A stretch of DNA of 64,000 nt, from NCBI GenBank assembly GCA_963697355.1, contig CAVONV010000030.1:1-64000 (forward strand). Reading direction: 5' to 3'. This document shows, in pieces, positions 28,864-37,725 of this stretch. How positions within the stretch are numbered: the stretch's first letter is position 1; each line of letters starts with the position of its first letter. The notes under the pieces are model-generated. The model was not told the origin of the DNA and searched no databases. It saw only the letters and a program-made list of their open reading frames with translations. Both the position numbers and the translations under genes were made by a program. The DNA comes from CAVONV01 sp963697355. GTDB lineage: Bacteria > Acidobacteriota > Vicinamibacteria > Marinacidobacterales > DATDRI01.

Positions 28864-29175
28864 CTAGCTCATCCATCCTCCTCCTCGTCCGCCTTCAGGT
28901 CTGGGTCCTCGACGGCCGCCGCCGCCCTCGCGACGCTCCTTGGCAAAATCAACCCGCAGGTTCCGCCCCCCGAAGTCCGTTCCGTTTAAAGAACTAACGG
29001 CGGCATCCGCAATGGACTCCTCCATTTCCACGAAACCGAAACCACGCGGCCGGCCCGTTTCTCGATCCGTCACCAATGTGACGGCCTCGACCGGCCCAAC
29101 CGTTTCGAAGAGCTCGCGTATCTCCGTCTCAGTTGCACGATAGGGTAGATTGCCAATGTACAGCTTCTTCACCAC
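28864..29175 (-). CDS. RRM-type RNA-binding protein
   Basis: 103 residues with one RNA recognition motif: RNP2 LYIGNL at 5-10 and RNP1 RGFGFVEM at 44-51, followed by a glycine/arginine-rich tail (about 82-103). Single-RRM proteins with RGG-like tails are known in cyanobacteria and several other phyla and are often cold- or stress-regulated RNA binders. No operon partner: flanked by 239 and 335 bases of noncoding DNA. Target RNAs unknown. Confidence 0.9.
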   Translation of the reverse strand: MVKKLYIGNLPYRATETEIRELFETVGPVEAVTLVTDRETGRPRGFGFVEMEESIADAAVSSLNGTDFGGRNLRVDFAKERREGGGGRRGPRPEGGRGGGWMS

Positions 29176-29510
29176 CGTTCATCGCTCCGTTTTCGCCCCG
29201 AATCGACACACTTAGGCCCGGGATTCCGTTCACATGGGAAAAGAAATCTCAGAGCTCACCGGACATTTAGAACCTTCGGCGCGGCACGCCTTGTCGCACC
29301 GATACCAGTGGAACAGAGCTCCGAACCTGCTTCGAGACGGCGGGGGCGAAGAGACGACGTATCGACACGAATGGAGTTGCTCCTGACAATTTCAATGGTA
29401 GCAGTGTTGTTTTTGAATTACCACTTCACGAGCCCTGCTTGACCGCGGAGATGGAGGTACCGTAAGATGGTTTTCTTCCCCAAGACGAACCACACTCGTC
29501 AACATTCGCA
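29176..29510. other. intergenic, nothing recognised
   Basis: Divergent promoter region between the RRM gene and the kinase gene. No clear consensus promoter or hairpin was found. Confidence 0.4.
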
Positions 29511-31593
29511 ATGAGTGACACAAAGGACAAACACGAACAGCGATCACAGGACACTGAGCCTGCCTCTGTCAATCTCGATCAAACCATCGTCCAAAGCGAC
29601 GACCAACAGGCAAAGTCCAAGGAAAAGAGCACGACGGATGCCTTCGCCCAGCCAGAGCTTCCGGGTTACGAGCTCGAGAACCGCTTGGGAGCCGGCGCCT
29701 ACGGCGAAGTCTGGCGGGCCATCCAAACCAATACGGGTCGAGAGGTGGCCGTCAAGTTCTTCTCACGCCACAAAGGACTCGACTGGCCTCTCCTAAAACG
29801 GGAAGTCGGCAAGCTCGTTCAAGTCATCAGTGAAAGACGCGTCGTCCACCTGCTGGAAGTGGGCTGGGACGCCGACCCTCCCTACTACGTCATGGAGTAT
29901 TTGGAGGGGGGTTCACTCGCGGACCGATTGGAAGAAAAACCTTTGCCGGTGAACGAGACGGTGAAGATGTTCCGTGAGCTAGCCGAAGCCCTCGTCTACC
30001 TTCACAGCAAAGCCGTCTTGCATTGTGATCTGAAACCATCCAACGTCCTTTTGGACAGCCGAGAACAAATCCGCCTAGCGGACTTCGGCCAAGCTCGGTT
30101 GAGCACGGAGGCCGGCCCAGCAGTAGGCACACTGTTCTACATGGCACCCGAGCAGACAGAGCCCAACGCTCGGCCCGACGTACGCTCGGACATTTATTCC
30201 TTGGGTGCTCTGCTTTACACGATGCTAACCGGCGCTCCTCCCTATGCAACACCTGAAGCCGCCCATGAGCTCGCAAGCACGGGAACAACAAATGAGCGCA
30301 TCGAACGTTACCGTCAGCTCATACAAGAATCCCCGTCGCCGCTCGTCCACCGACAGGACAAGAACGTGGACCGGGCCTTGGCTGAAGTCGTGGACCGTTG
30401 TCTCCGAGTCGATCCGGCCGAGCGTTTCGAGAATGTACAACAGGTTCTAGATGCACTGGCAGCCCGAGAGCGCCAGCGGACACAACGTCCCCTGGTTGTC
30501 TTCGGGCTCCTTCGGGCCGCTGGCGCTTTTCGCCGGACTGATCGCCATAGGCGTTTGGGTAGGGGGGCAGGCGGAAAACGGAGCGCGGCAAGCACTCACC
30601 CAACAGACATTAGAGAGCAATCGAGGAACGGCGAGAGTGATTGCCACCGTGGTTGACCGGAACCTTTCCGCCGTACAGCGTCGCGTGGCGCGGGAGGCTT
30701 CCCGGTCTGAGCTACAAGGACTTTTGGCGGTTGAGGCAGGGGCATCCAGCAACAGGGATCGCGAGCTCATTCATTCCGAGCTCCAGGCTTACGTGAAACG
30801 TCTCTACGAGGACTACAAAGACCGGTATTTTCACAACTGGGTCATCACGAACCGCGACGCAGTCGTGCTGGTTCGAGAGCCCTTCGACAGCCGCGTTGTC
30901 GGCAACCGTTACGCCTACCGCGAGTGGTTCACCGGACGAGCGGAGGTCAAGCCGGATGAGCTTCCACCGGACGTAGCACCACGGGACAAAGTCGGGTTGA
31001 CGCTCGCCTTTCAAAGCACCTCAGAAGGCCATCCAGTCTTGATCAGTGTAGCGAGTCCCATATGGTCGCTCGATGATGAGAGTCCAGAAGTCTTAGGCGT
31101 GCTTTCGGCGACCCTTCGCCTCGAAACGTTCAACGAGTGGCTGAAGACGTCCGAAGGTCAGACAGCAGATGACGGCTGCCCGGGCCGGATGGCGATTCTG
31201 ATCAATCGCCACCAGTTGGTGCGCCACCCCTGCCCGGGGGCAGAAGTCCCCCAACCGCCCGTATCGAGAGAGCATTTCTTCGATATGCCAGAAGTTCAGA
31301 GCTTGCTCAACGACGTGGATGAGATGACCGAGAACTATAGTGATCCCCTTCGACCGGGTCACAAGTATCTTGCCTCGCTTAGCAGGCTGGAAGAAAACTC
31401 AGATTGGGTCGCCGTGGTCGAGCACAATCGTGTGGAAGCGATGCGACCGGTGACCGATCTCTCAGACCAGATCCGATGGCTCGGTTGGCTGGCGCTGGGT
31501 GCCGGGCTCGTTGGTGTCGGTATCCTCTGGGCTTTGCTCTTCCGCGTAACGCGTGAAGCACTGCCGTCCTTCTTCAACAGAGCAACGAGGTAA
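29511..31593 (+). CDS. membrane Ser/Thr protein kinase with extracytoplasmic sensor (frame break near 30513)
   Basis: The kinase domain spans about residues 53-320: G-loop G60-A-G-A-Y-G65, K82 in VAVKFF, E98, catalytic loop H171-C-D173-L-K-P-S-N178, D191-F-G, and M-A-P-E-Q. HRD reads HCD, so it is a non-RD kinase. A one-base excess near 30513 (CTCCTTCGGGCC) breaks the frame; the second frame continues with a membrane helix (PLALFAGLIAIGVWV), a ~300-residue periplasmic region resembling a Cache-type sensor, and a second helix near the C terminus (WLGWLALGAGLVGVGILWALL). Joined length is about 693. The cyclase gene starts five bases downstream. Likely senses an external ligand and phosphorylates cytoplasmic targets. 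Confidence 0.75.
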
Positions 31594-31598
31594 CCTAC

Positions 31599-33413
31599 AT
31601 GCCGAAGCTCGTTGCGATTGGGCCCAAGAATCAACAACTTCGTCGGAGCATTCGGTCCGATCGCGTCATTAGGGTGGGTCGCGCTCCCTCGTTCTCGGAG
31701 GCGAACGTTTCCCAGACGCCCACGAAGGGTTTCGAGCTATGGGCGGTGCCTTGGGACTCCATCATCTCACGGAATCACGCCGAGCTTCGATGGCAGCAGG
31801 GCCGTTTGTACGTCGACCGCCTGGATCCGGCTCGAAATCCCATTTTTTTCAAAGGGGAGAAAAAGGACTCCTTCTCTTTGGCGGTGAGTGACCACTTCGT
31901 CATCGGAGAAACCACCTTCTATCTCGTCGAGGACCGGGTGAGTGTGTCTCAAGAAGAACCGACACCGGTGGACGTCGTCGGCTACACCGGCGCCGAACTA
32001 AAGAAAACGCGATATCGCGATGCCGATCAGAGGTTGGAAGTTCTATCCAACCTTCCTGATGTCCTTCGTGGCGCCGCCAACGATGAAGACTTGTTCTCTC
32101 GGTTGGTGGTGCTTCTTTTGGAGGGTATTCCTGCCGCCGACGCGGTGGCCATCGTTCGCGTCGCTCAAAGCGAGACAAAGGGTAATCACGATGTCGAGAT
32201 CTACCACTGGGACAGCCGGGATGCCACAACGACCAGCTTTTCTCCGAGCCGGCGATTGATCCTAGACGCCATCGAGCACCGCCATCACAGCGTGCGGAAC
32301 ATCTGGAGTGCCGGTAGCGGGGAAACGATCGACTACACGATCTCAGAAAGCCTCGACTGGGCCTTTTGCGCACCGGTGCCCGGTGAAGCTTGCGCCGGCT
32401 GGGGCCTGTATGTGGCGGGGCGCTTGAGCTCCGATGTCGGCGGTTCGGAGATCGATTTGAGGTCCGACATCAAGTTTACCGAGTTGGTCGCCAACCTACT
32501 GGGGGCCGTACGAGGCTTTCAGCAATTGCAGCACCGGCAAACCGTCCTCGGACGTTTCTTCTCACCCGTGACTCTACCGATTCTATCGAGCCCCGAAGGC
32601 GAGAAAGCACTCGCACCGCGACAAACTCGGGTCACGGTCTTGTTTTGTGACCTAAGAGGCTTCAGTCGCAAAGCTGAGGAATCGAAGGATGATCTGTTGG
32701 GACTTCTCCAACGGGTGAGCCATGCCTTGGACGTGATGACCAACTGCATCCATTCACATCAGGGCGTCATTGGTGACTTCCAGGGCGACGCAGCGTTGGC
32801 GTTCTGGGGATGGCCATTGGATAGCGACGACGCGGTCACTGAGGCTTGCAGAGCAGCACTCGATATCCGAATGAAATTCGCTCAAGCGGCGAAACAAACC
32901 GGCGATCCTCTGGCCGATTTCAAATGCGGTATAGGCATTGCCTCCGGTATCGCCGTAGCCGGAAGACTTGGAACTGCCGGCAAGTTCAAAATCGACGTCT
33001 TTGGACCCGTCGTCAACCTGGCTTCCCGCCTCGAAGGGATCACCAAGCAACTGAGAGTTCCCATCCTCGTCGACGATGATACCGTGGATCTGGTCACAAA
33101 TACCGGTCGCAAGGTACCCTTCCGCTTTCGTCGCTTGGCCCGCCTTCGTCCGTACGGAATGGAACAAGCCGTCACGGTGAGTGAACTACTACCACCTGCC
33201 GGTGACCCGGAAGTGCTCTCCGACGAGCACCTCGCCCAGTACGAATCGGCCCTTGAAGCTTTCACCAGCGGTGACTGGGACGAGGCCTTCGCGCTCCTTC
33301 ATGACGTTCCTCACTGGGACGTGGGTGCCGATTTCTTGACGTCTCACATCCTCCACCACCAGAGGCAGCCGCCGGCGGGATGGCAAGGCGTGATTCAGCT
33401 AGAAAGCAAATAA
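31599..33413 (+). CDS. FHA-GAF-like class III nucleotide cyclase
   Basis: 604 residues. An FHA domain (about 20-110, with ISRNHAEL) binds phosphothreonine; a GAF-like region follows (about 145-305); the cyclase catalytic domain is 340-500. Both metal Asp are visible (D351 in FCDLRGFS, D397 in QGDAALAFWG), the adenine-type Asp is D466 in IDVFGP, and the transition-state pair N473/R477 lies in VNLASRLEG. The base-selecting Lys position appears to be D393, which is unusual. A tail of ~100 residues ends the protein. It directly follows a Ser/Thr kinase, so the FHA domain may read that kinase's phosphorylation and control cAMP or cGMP synthesis. Confidence 0.8.
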   Translation: MPKLVAIGPKNQQLRRSIRSDRVIRVGRAPSFSEANVSQTPTKGFELWAVPWDSIISRNHAELRWQQGRLYVDRLDPARNPIFFKGEKKDSFSLAVSDHFVIGETTFYLVEDRVSVSQEEPTPVDVVGYTGAELKKTRYRDADQRLEVLSNLPDVLRGAANDEDLFSRLVVLLLEGIPAADAVAIVRVAQSETKGNHDVEIYHWDSRDATTTSFSPSRRLILDAIEHRHHSVRNIWSAGSGETIDYTISESLDWAFCAPVPGEACAGWGLYVAGRLSSDVGGSEIDLRSDIKFTELVANLLGAVRGFQQLQHRQTVLGRFFSPVTLPILSSPEGEKALAPRQTRVTVLFCDLRGFSRKAEESKDDLLGLLQRVSHALDVMTNCIHSHQGVIGDFQGDAALAFWGWPLDSDDAVTEACRAALDIRMKFAQAAKQTGDPLADFKCGIGIASGIAVAGRLGTAGKFKIDVFGPVVNLASRLEGITKQLRVPILVDDDTVDLVTNTGRKVPFRFRRLARLRPYGMEQAVTVSELLPPAGDPEVLSDEHLAQYESALEAFTSGDWDEAFALLHDVPHWDVGADFLTSHILHHQRQPPAGWQGVIQLESK

Positions 33414-33778
33414 GCCTGCGTTCCATCAAACCGTCATTTTCCACGCGACATAGATAGCCACACTAGCCAAAAAGATAATCAAACTAAGGTATTTTGGGCG
33501 GGAAGATTGAGTGATTTTCCCCACGACCCCGGGTCCTATCGTGGGAAGTCGAGTGACTTCTCGAGCACGAACCAGGCATTATCCACACTCAAATTCAGCA
33601 AACGGCTTTATTTTTCAACAAGTTGAACAACATCAAGGGTCATGGCTCCCCTGTACAGACGTGGGGTAACCCAGCGCTTCCACAAGCTCTGGAGTGATGC
33701 TTTGAGATTGGCACATCCATTGCTATATGATCAATTCGCTGGCCGGACTCTAGGCCATACAGGCACGGAAGAAGCATC
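33414..33778. other. intergenic, nothing recognised
   Basis: Contains the short direct pair GATTGAGTGATTTTCCCC / GTCGAGTGACTTCTCG around 33508-33560 but no gene or clear promoter. Confidence 0.35.
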
Positions 33779-34018
33779 ATGGCTATTTGGGGTACATGGA
33801 TCATTCTCGCCGGGTTACTCTGGCTCGTGGCGGGTCTCGGCTTCGCCTGGTTATTCGGTGGAGCTTGCCGATTGGGCGGGCCAGGGGACGCGAGAATACC
33901 CGAGTGTCAGCACGGCATCCCACATGGCGTGTATTGCGGACAATGCGCAATGTCTATGGCCGAAAAGAAGATACCCCCAACCATACCGTCCGAAGAACTT
34001 GAAGCAAGAGCCAAATAG
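33779..34018 (+). CDS. small membrane protein with Cys/His cluster
   Basis: 79 residues. Residues 3-28 form one membrane helix (WGTWIILAGLLWLVAGLGFAW); the rest is cytoplasmic or periplasmic and has C30, then C44-x-H-G-x-P-H-G-x-Y-C-x-x-C, a compact zinc- or heme-binding candidate. No family is recognised. The ATG at 33779 lacks a strong ribosome site. Followed after 110 bases by the DUF6125-like gene on the same strand. Confidence 0.5.
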   Translation: MAIWGTWIILAGLLWLVAGLGFAWLFGGACRLGGPGDARIPECQHGIPHGVYCGQCAMSMAEKKIPPTIPSEELEARAK

Positions 34019-34128
34019 CTCGATTACATACTGTTGTCGAATTTCCTTTCAATAACGAGATACCGCCGCCCGAGGTTTCCACCTATTGCCCGACTTCAGA
34101 TCCTGCTCATCCAACACGGGAACAAACC

Positions 34129-34644
34129 ATGTTCGAAGAACTGAGTCGCCAAGAACTCGAAAGCATGCTTCGTGACGCTGCCCTCAACTGGTTGGCACAT
34201 GACGGATTGTGGTTCCAGGCTGTGGAGAACACACTGGGTTTGGACAAGGCTATCGAGCTGGACGGCAAAGCCTGGGAGAGCTTCACGGTCATCGAAGCCA
34301 AACGCATCATGAAACGACACGGCATACCGCCCGGGGGTGGAATCTCGGCTCTTTCCAAAGCTCTCGAATACCGGCTCTATGCCATCATCAATCGGCAGGA
34401 GATCGTCGAGCAGGCCGAGACTCGTATGGTCTTCCGCATGAACGAGTGTCGGGTCCAAACAGCGCGAAAAAGAAAAGGACTTCCAGACTTTCCCTGTAAA
34501 CGCGTTGGAATGATCGAATACAGTGGTTTCGCCCGAACCATCGATCCTCGTATCGAGACACGCTGCCTAGGGTGCCCACCCGACGTCCATCCTGACGATT
34601 GGTACTGTGCGTGGGAATTTAGTATGTCTGAAGATCTTTCCTGA
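34129..34644 (+). CDS. uncharacterised cytosolic protein (DUF6125-like)
   Basis: 171 residues, soluble, mostly helical. The opening ELSRQELESMLRDAALNWLAHDGLWF and the C-terminal C-x-G-C-P-P-D followed by W-Y-C-A-W-E-F resemble the DUF6125 group found in anaerobic bacteria. Cys residues at 132, 156, 158 and 169 could bind a metal. No enzymatic role is known. Neighbours are a small membrane protein upstream and a DHH phosphoesterase downstream on the same strand. Confidence 0.5.
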   Translation: MFEELSRQELESMLRDAALNWLAHDGLWFQAVENTLGLDKAIELDGKAWESFTVIEAKRIMKRHGIPPGGGISALSKALEYRLYAIINRQEIVEQAETRMVFRMNECRVQTARKRKGLPDFPCKRVGMIEYSGFARTIDPRIETRCLGCPPDVHPDDWYCAWEFSMSEDLS

Positions 34645-34722
34645 TGGACTATAATGTGAGGTCAAATCCTTGATATTCCAATTTCGAAACTTGGATCCGT
34701 AGATGGCTACGAAGACAACAAC

Positions 34723-35550
34723 ATGAAGACCGTCATTCTCTACCACGCGAATTGCTACGACGGATTTGGTGCGGCCTGGGCGTCGTGGAAAAAGTTAGGC
34801 GACGAGGCCCAATATCGACCCGTTCAATATGGCGAAGCGCCCGTGTCAATCGACGGAGCCGACACAGTCTACATTCTCGACTTCACCTACCCGCGCACAT
34901 TTATTGAGGAATTGAGGTCCCGTAACGGTCGGGTCGTCATTATCGATCACCACAAAAGTGCCATGAAGGCCCTTGCCGGATTGGATGACACGGTCTTCAA
35001 TCTCGACAAATCCGCCTCGGTGCTTACTTGGGAGTATTTCTTTCCTGGAACAGAGACACCCCAATTGCTCCGCTATATACAGGACTACGACCTCTGGAAG
35101 TTCGAGCTTCCCAACAGCAAAGAGGTCTCAATCGCTATCAACTCGCACCCGATGGATTTTTCCGTTTGGGACGGCCTAGACCCGAAACAACTCGCGGTTG
35201 ACGGCCGGCCGCTGCTTCGCCTTCGCCAAGAAACCGTCCGCATGACGTGCAACGAAGCAAAAGTGGTTCGGTTCGAAGGGCACGAGGTTCCCGTGGTCAA
35301 CGCGAGCTCCTACAGCTCAGAGGTCGGCGAAGAGCTTCTGAAACGGTATTCGAACGCTCCCTTCACCGTTTCCTACTACGACCGCGCCGGAGTGCGACAC
35401 TGGTCCTTGCGTTCTCGGCCCGACTTCGATGTGTCCGTCCTCGCCCGCAGTTATGGCGGTGGGGGCCATGTGCAAGCAGCAGGTTTCGAGACCCTGCTGA
35501 CAGACGAGAACTTTCTGCCACAGCGTTCGAACCTCTCCAAAATCGACTAA
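34723..35550 (+). CDS. DHH-family phosphoesterase
   Basis: 275 residues. Motif I Asp is D13 in CYDGFGAA, motif II Asp is D53 in LDFTYP, and the name-giving D75-H76-H77 sits in VVIIDHHKS. The C-terminal substrate-binding domain carries SYGGGGHVQAAGF. These Mn-dependent enzymes cleave nanoRNA, cyclic dinucleotides or related phosphoesters; the short length and single DHH/DHHA1-like layout fit a nanoRNase or oligoribonuclease-like protein. No PAS or GGDEF sensor domains, so it is not GdpP. Exact substrate unknown. Confidence 0.8.
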   Translation: MKTVILYHANCYDGFGAAWASWKKLGDEAQYRPVQYGEAPVSIDGADTVYILDFTYPRTFIEELRSRNGRVVIIDHHKSAMKALAGLDDTVFNLDKSASVLTWEYFFPGTETPQLLRYIQDYDLWKFELPNSKEVSIAINSHPMDFSVWDGLDPKQLAVDGRPLLRLRQETVRMTCNEAKVVRFEGHEVPVVNASSYSSEVGEELLKRYSNAPFTVSYYDRAGVRHWSLRSRPDFDVSVLARSYGGGGHVQAAGFETLLTDENFLPQRSNLSKID

Positions 35551-35657
35551 GTACCCCGATTCATCATTATTGTCCCGAGCCAGGGCACTAAGCCAACCAT
35601 CCTCATTTCGATCGCTCGCGCTCTGGCAACCACCTCCAACTAATGCACAAATAGCTA

Positions 35658-35686
35658 TTGACATTTTGTCTATAGATAAATATAAT
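35658..35686 (+). promoter_or_regulatory. consensus sigma-70 promoter of the padR operon
   Basis: TTGACA (35658-35663), 17-base spacer, TATAAT (35681-35686): both hexamers match the E. coli consensus exactly. Transcription should begin near 35693. AAGGAG at 35698-35703 then precedes the ATG at 35714, leaving a leader of about 20 bases. Confidence 0.85.
35665..35680. promoter_or_regulatory. palindromic operator between the promoter hexamers
   Basis: TTTgTCTATAGAtAAA: a perfect TCTATAGA core with outer TTT/AAA arms fills the spacer. A dimeric repressor here would block RNA polymerase. The first gene encodes a PadR regulator, so autoregulation is likely. Confidence 0.7.
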
Positions 35687-35713
35687 GTCGACAGAGAAAG
35701 GAGAGAAACGATC

Positions 35714-36121
35714 ATGCGCGGTGGCGGGCAAGGACAAGGCAAAGGACGAGGATGGGGCCGTCGACGAGGCGGTGGCGGACGCGGGTTGAGACGGTTCTTG
35801 CAGCCGGTTCTCCTTCTGAGACTGCATCAGGGCGAGGCACATGGCTATAGCTTGCTCGATAGCCTCGACGAGTTTGGTCTCAACGGACTCGATCCCAGCG
35901 TCATCTACCGGTTGTTGCGGGAGATGGAAGATGAGGGTTGGGTTTCTTCGACTTGGGATGAAGAGCAGACACAAGGCCCACCGAGACGGATCTATCGCTT
36001 GAACAAGGAAGGCAAAGAAGTTTTGGATATGTGGGCTGTGGAGCTCGGGCAGTCGAAATCTCGAATCGAGCGTTTCCTCAAAGTCTATCGGCAGTCCACG
36101 ACCCAGGGAGATTCCAAGTGA
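35714..36121 (+). CDS. PadR-family transcriptional regulator with Gly/Arg-rich N terminus
   Basis: 135 residues. Residues 1-27 are an unusual GGGQGQGKGRGWGRRRGGGG stretch; the PadR winged helix follows (VLLLRLHQGEAHGYSLLDSL, then SVIYRLLREMEDEGWVSSTW). The C-terminal helix for dimerisation is short. PadR proteins are repressors that bind palindromes near their own promoters. The basic Gly-rich head echoes the DUF5320 protein three genes downstream, which has a similar GPGGGQGRGRGQG composition. First gene of the operon; its stop overlaps the GTG start of the next gene. Confidence 0.85.
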   Translation: MRGGGQGQGKGRGWGRRRGGGGRGLRRFLQPVLLLRLHQGEAHGYSLLDSLDEFGLNGLDPSVIYRLLREMEDEGWVSSTWDEEQTQGPPRRIYRLNKEGKEVLDMWAVELGQSKSRIERFLKVYRQSTTQGDSK

Positions 36122-36858
36122 AAAGCGTCGAACGCTTGCTCGGTTGCCTGAACAAGGACGCACCACTAAAAGACGTGATTGTGGGTGCTTTTCAGACGGC
36201 TGTCGTCCTCGAGGCGGAACCGCCCCGGTGCGGCTTGTCTTCGAGTCTCACGACGGGTCATCATCACAACCACTCACGTCCATCGGTTTCCCGCGCTGGA
36301 GATCTACTCAAAACGACGGCGCGAGGATTGGCCGAAGGGTTGCGCTCCTTCAGTGGCCTCGAGGCCAGTATCGGTATGGCGGCACTCAACGCGCTTCTGG
36401 AAGTAGACGAGGACTCCTGCACGGAGGTCAATGCCCGGGAGATCATCCTCGAGCGGGGCGCGGATCGCCGAGTAGCCTTCGTAGGGCACTTCCCTTTCGT
36501 TGATCGTGTTCGACGAAAGGCTCGAGAGAGCTGGGTATTGGAGCTCAATCCTTGCCCCAGTGACGAGCCGGCGGATCGCGCCGGCGACATCATCCCAAAG
36601 GCGGACGTCGTGGCTTTGAGTGGGACGACACTCATCAATCACACGTTCGACGAGTTAATAAAGCTCTGTCGTCCTGACGCCTATGTTTTGCTCTTGGGGG
36701 CAAGCACGCCCCTGACACCTCTCCTTTTTGAATTCGGCGTGGACGCCGTTTCTGGAACGGTGGTTTCAGACATCGAAGGAGCCCTTCGGGCCATCCGTCA
36801 AGGAGCAAACTATAGGCAGATACCTGGAAGACGGGCTCTCACAATGATGCTGGATTAA
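36118..36858 (+). CDS. DUF364-family protein (putative heavy-metal-chelation/Fe-S-associated)
   Basis: 246 residues from a GTG at 36118 that overlaps the padR stop (GTGA). The N-terminal DUF4213-like part carries VGAFQTAVVLE and a CGLSSSL...HHHNH segment; the C-terminal DUF364 domain has VAFVGHFPF, LELNP and SGTTLINHTFDELIKL. The fold resembles an enolase N-domain plus a Rossmann-like domain; members are suspected to handle metals or metal cofactors, but no activity is proven. Position inside an operon with NifX-like proteins and a ferredoxin supports a metal-cofactor role. Confidence 0.75.
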   Translation: MKSVERLLGCLNKDAPLKDVIVGAFQTAVVLEAEPPRCGLSSSLTTGHHHNHSRPSVSRAGDLLKTTARGLAEGLRSFSGLEASIGMAALNALLEVDEDSCTEVNAREIILERGADRRVAFVGHFPFVDRVRRKARESWVLELNPCPSDEPADRAGDIIPKADVVALSGTTLINHTFDELIKLCRPDAYVLLLGASTPLTPLLFEFGVDAVSGTVVSDIEGALRAIRQGANYRQIPGRRALTMMLD

Positions 36859-36919
36859 CCTGAAACCTGCGCGCAAGGCGGCAACGCCGCAGGGCGCAAC
36901 TAACTAAAGGAGGAACGTC

Positions 36920-37210
36920 ATGCCAGGATTCAACAAAACCGGACCCCAAGGGCAAGGTCCCATGACAGGAGGCGGTCGCGGTCCCTGCGGTGGCGGGCGA
37001 GGCCCCGGTGGGGGACAAGGTCGTGGACGTGGCCAAGGTATGGGTCGAGGTCGCGGTGGTCGAGGTGCCGGTGGGGGACAAAGCCAAAACTGGGGGTCAT
37101 CCACAACAGGCACCAACGACGAAGTCGCGCGGTTGCGCGAGCAATCGAATCAACTGAAGAGCCAACTCGAGCAAATCGCAAACCGACTAGCCGAGCTACA
37201 GCAAAGGTAG
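36920..37210 (+). CDS. DUF5320-like Gly/Arg-rich small protein
   Basis: 96 residues, preceded by AAAGGAGG. The opening MPGFNKTGPQGQGPMTGGG is the DUF5320 signature. Residues 20-55 are Gly/Arg repeats with a single Cys (C23); residues 66-96 form a coiled coil (DEVARLREQSNQL...). DUF5320 proteins are encoded beside NifB/NifX-like cofactor-binding proteins and P-loop ATPases in anaerobes; their role is unknown. The short GC-rich hairpin GCGGC-AAC-GCCGC in the 61-base gap upstream may modulate expression. Confidence 0.75.
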   Translation: MPGFNKTGPQGQGPMTGGGRGPCGGGRGPGGGQGRGRGQGMGRGRGGRGAGGGQSQNWGSSTTGTNDEVARLREQSNQLKSQLEQIANRLAELQQR

Positions 37211-37230
37211 CGGCTCCGGAGGTGGATGGA

Positions 37231-37707
37231 ATGAAAGTCGTGGTGTCATCTAACGGGACGGATTTGAGCTCCCCTTCCAATGACCAATTCGGCCGCTGTC
37301 CGACGTTCGTTTTCGTCGATACGGACTCGATGGAGTTCGAGGCAAGAGTCAACGAAGCCGCAAACGCCCCAGGAGGTGCCGGCGTACAAGCCGCGCAGTT
37401 CGTCACCGGCGCCGGCGCACAGGCCGTGATCACCGGAAGAGTGGGTCCCAAAGCTATGAAGGTGCTCGAAACTGCAGGTGTTCCGGTTCATCTGTTTCAA
37501 GGTGGAACGGTGCGAGAAGCGGTCGAGGATTTCAAGGGAGATAGACCAACGGGGGACTCCAAGCCGACCGGTGATTCTAGCGTTTACTCGTCACGCGAGG
37601 AAGAAATTGCCGCCCTCGAGAGCGATGTCGTCAAACTGCGTCAACACTTGGCGGCCCTTCTCGAGCAAATTGATCAACTAGAAGCGATTAGAGACAAACA
37701 ACGCTAA
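37231..37707 (+). CDS. NifX/NifB-type cofactor-binding protein 1
   Basis: 158 residues from the ATG at 37231 (GGAGG eight bases upstream); a GTG at 37222 is also possible. Residues 1-108 form the dinitrogenase iron-molybdenum cofactor-binding fold: VVVSSNGTDLSSPSNDQFGRCP at the start, GAGAQAVITGRVGPKAMKVLE in the middle. The remaining 50 residues are a polar linker plus coiled coil (EEEIAALESDVVKL). The family binds Fe-S or Mo-Fe-S clusters, as in the Orange Protein complex. No nitrogenase genes are present, so it serves another cluster. Confidence 0.85.
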   Translation: MKVVVSSNGTDLSSPSNDQFGRCPTFVFVDTDSMEFEARVNEAANAPGGAGVQAAQFVTGAGAQAVITGRVGPKAMKVLETAGVPVHLFQGGTVREAVEDFKGDRPTGDSKPTGDSSVYSSREEEIAALESDVVKLRQHLAALLEQIDQLEAIRDKQR

Positions 37708-37725
37708 ACGAAGGAGGTATCTCGA

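Noticed and set aside
33758..33776. Sigma-54-like AGGCACGGAAGAAGC before the 33779 gene
   Set aside because: GG/GC spacing fits, but the -12 block is AAGC and the start of transcription would fall inside the gene.
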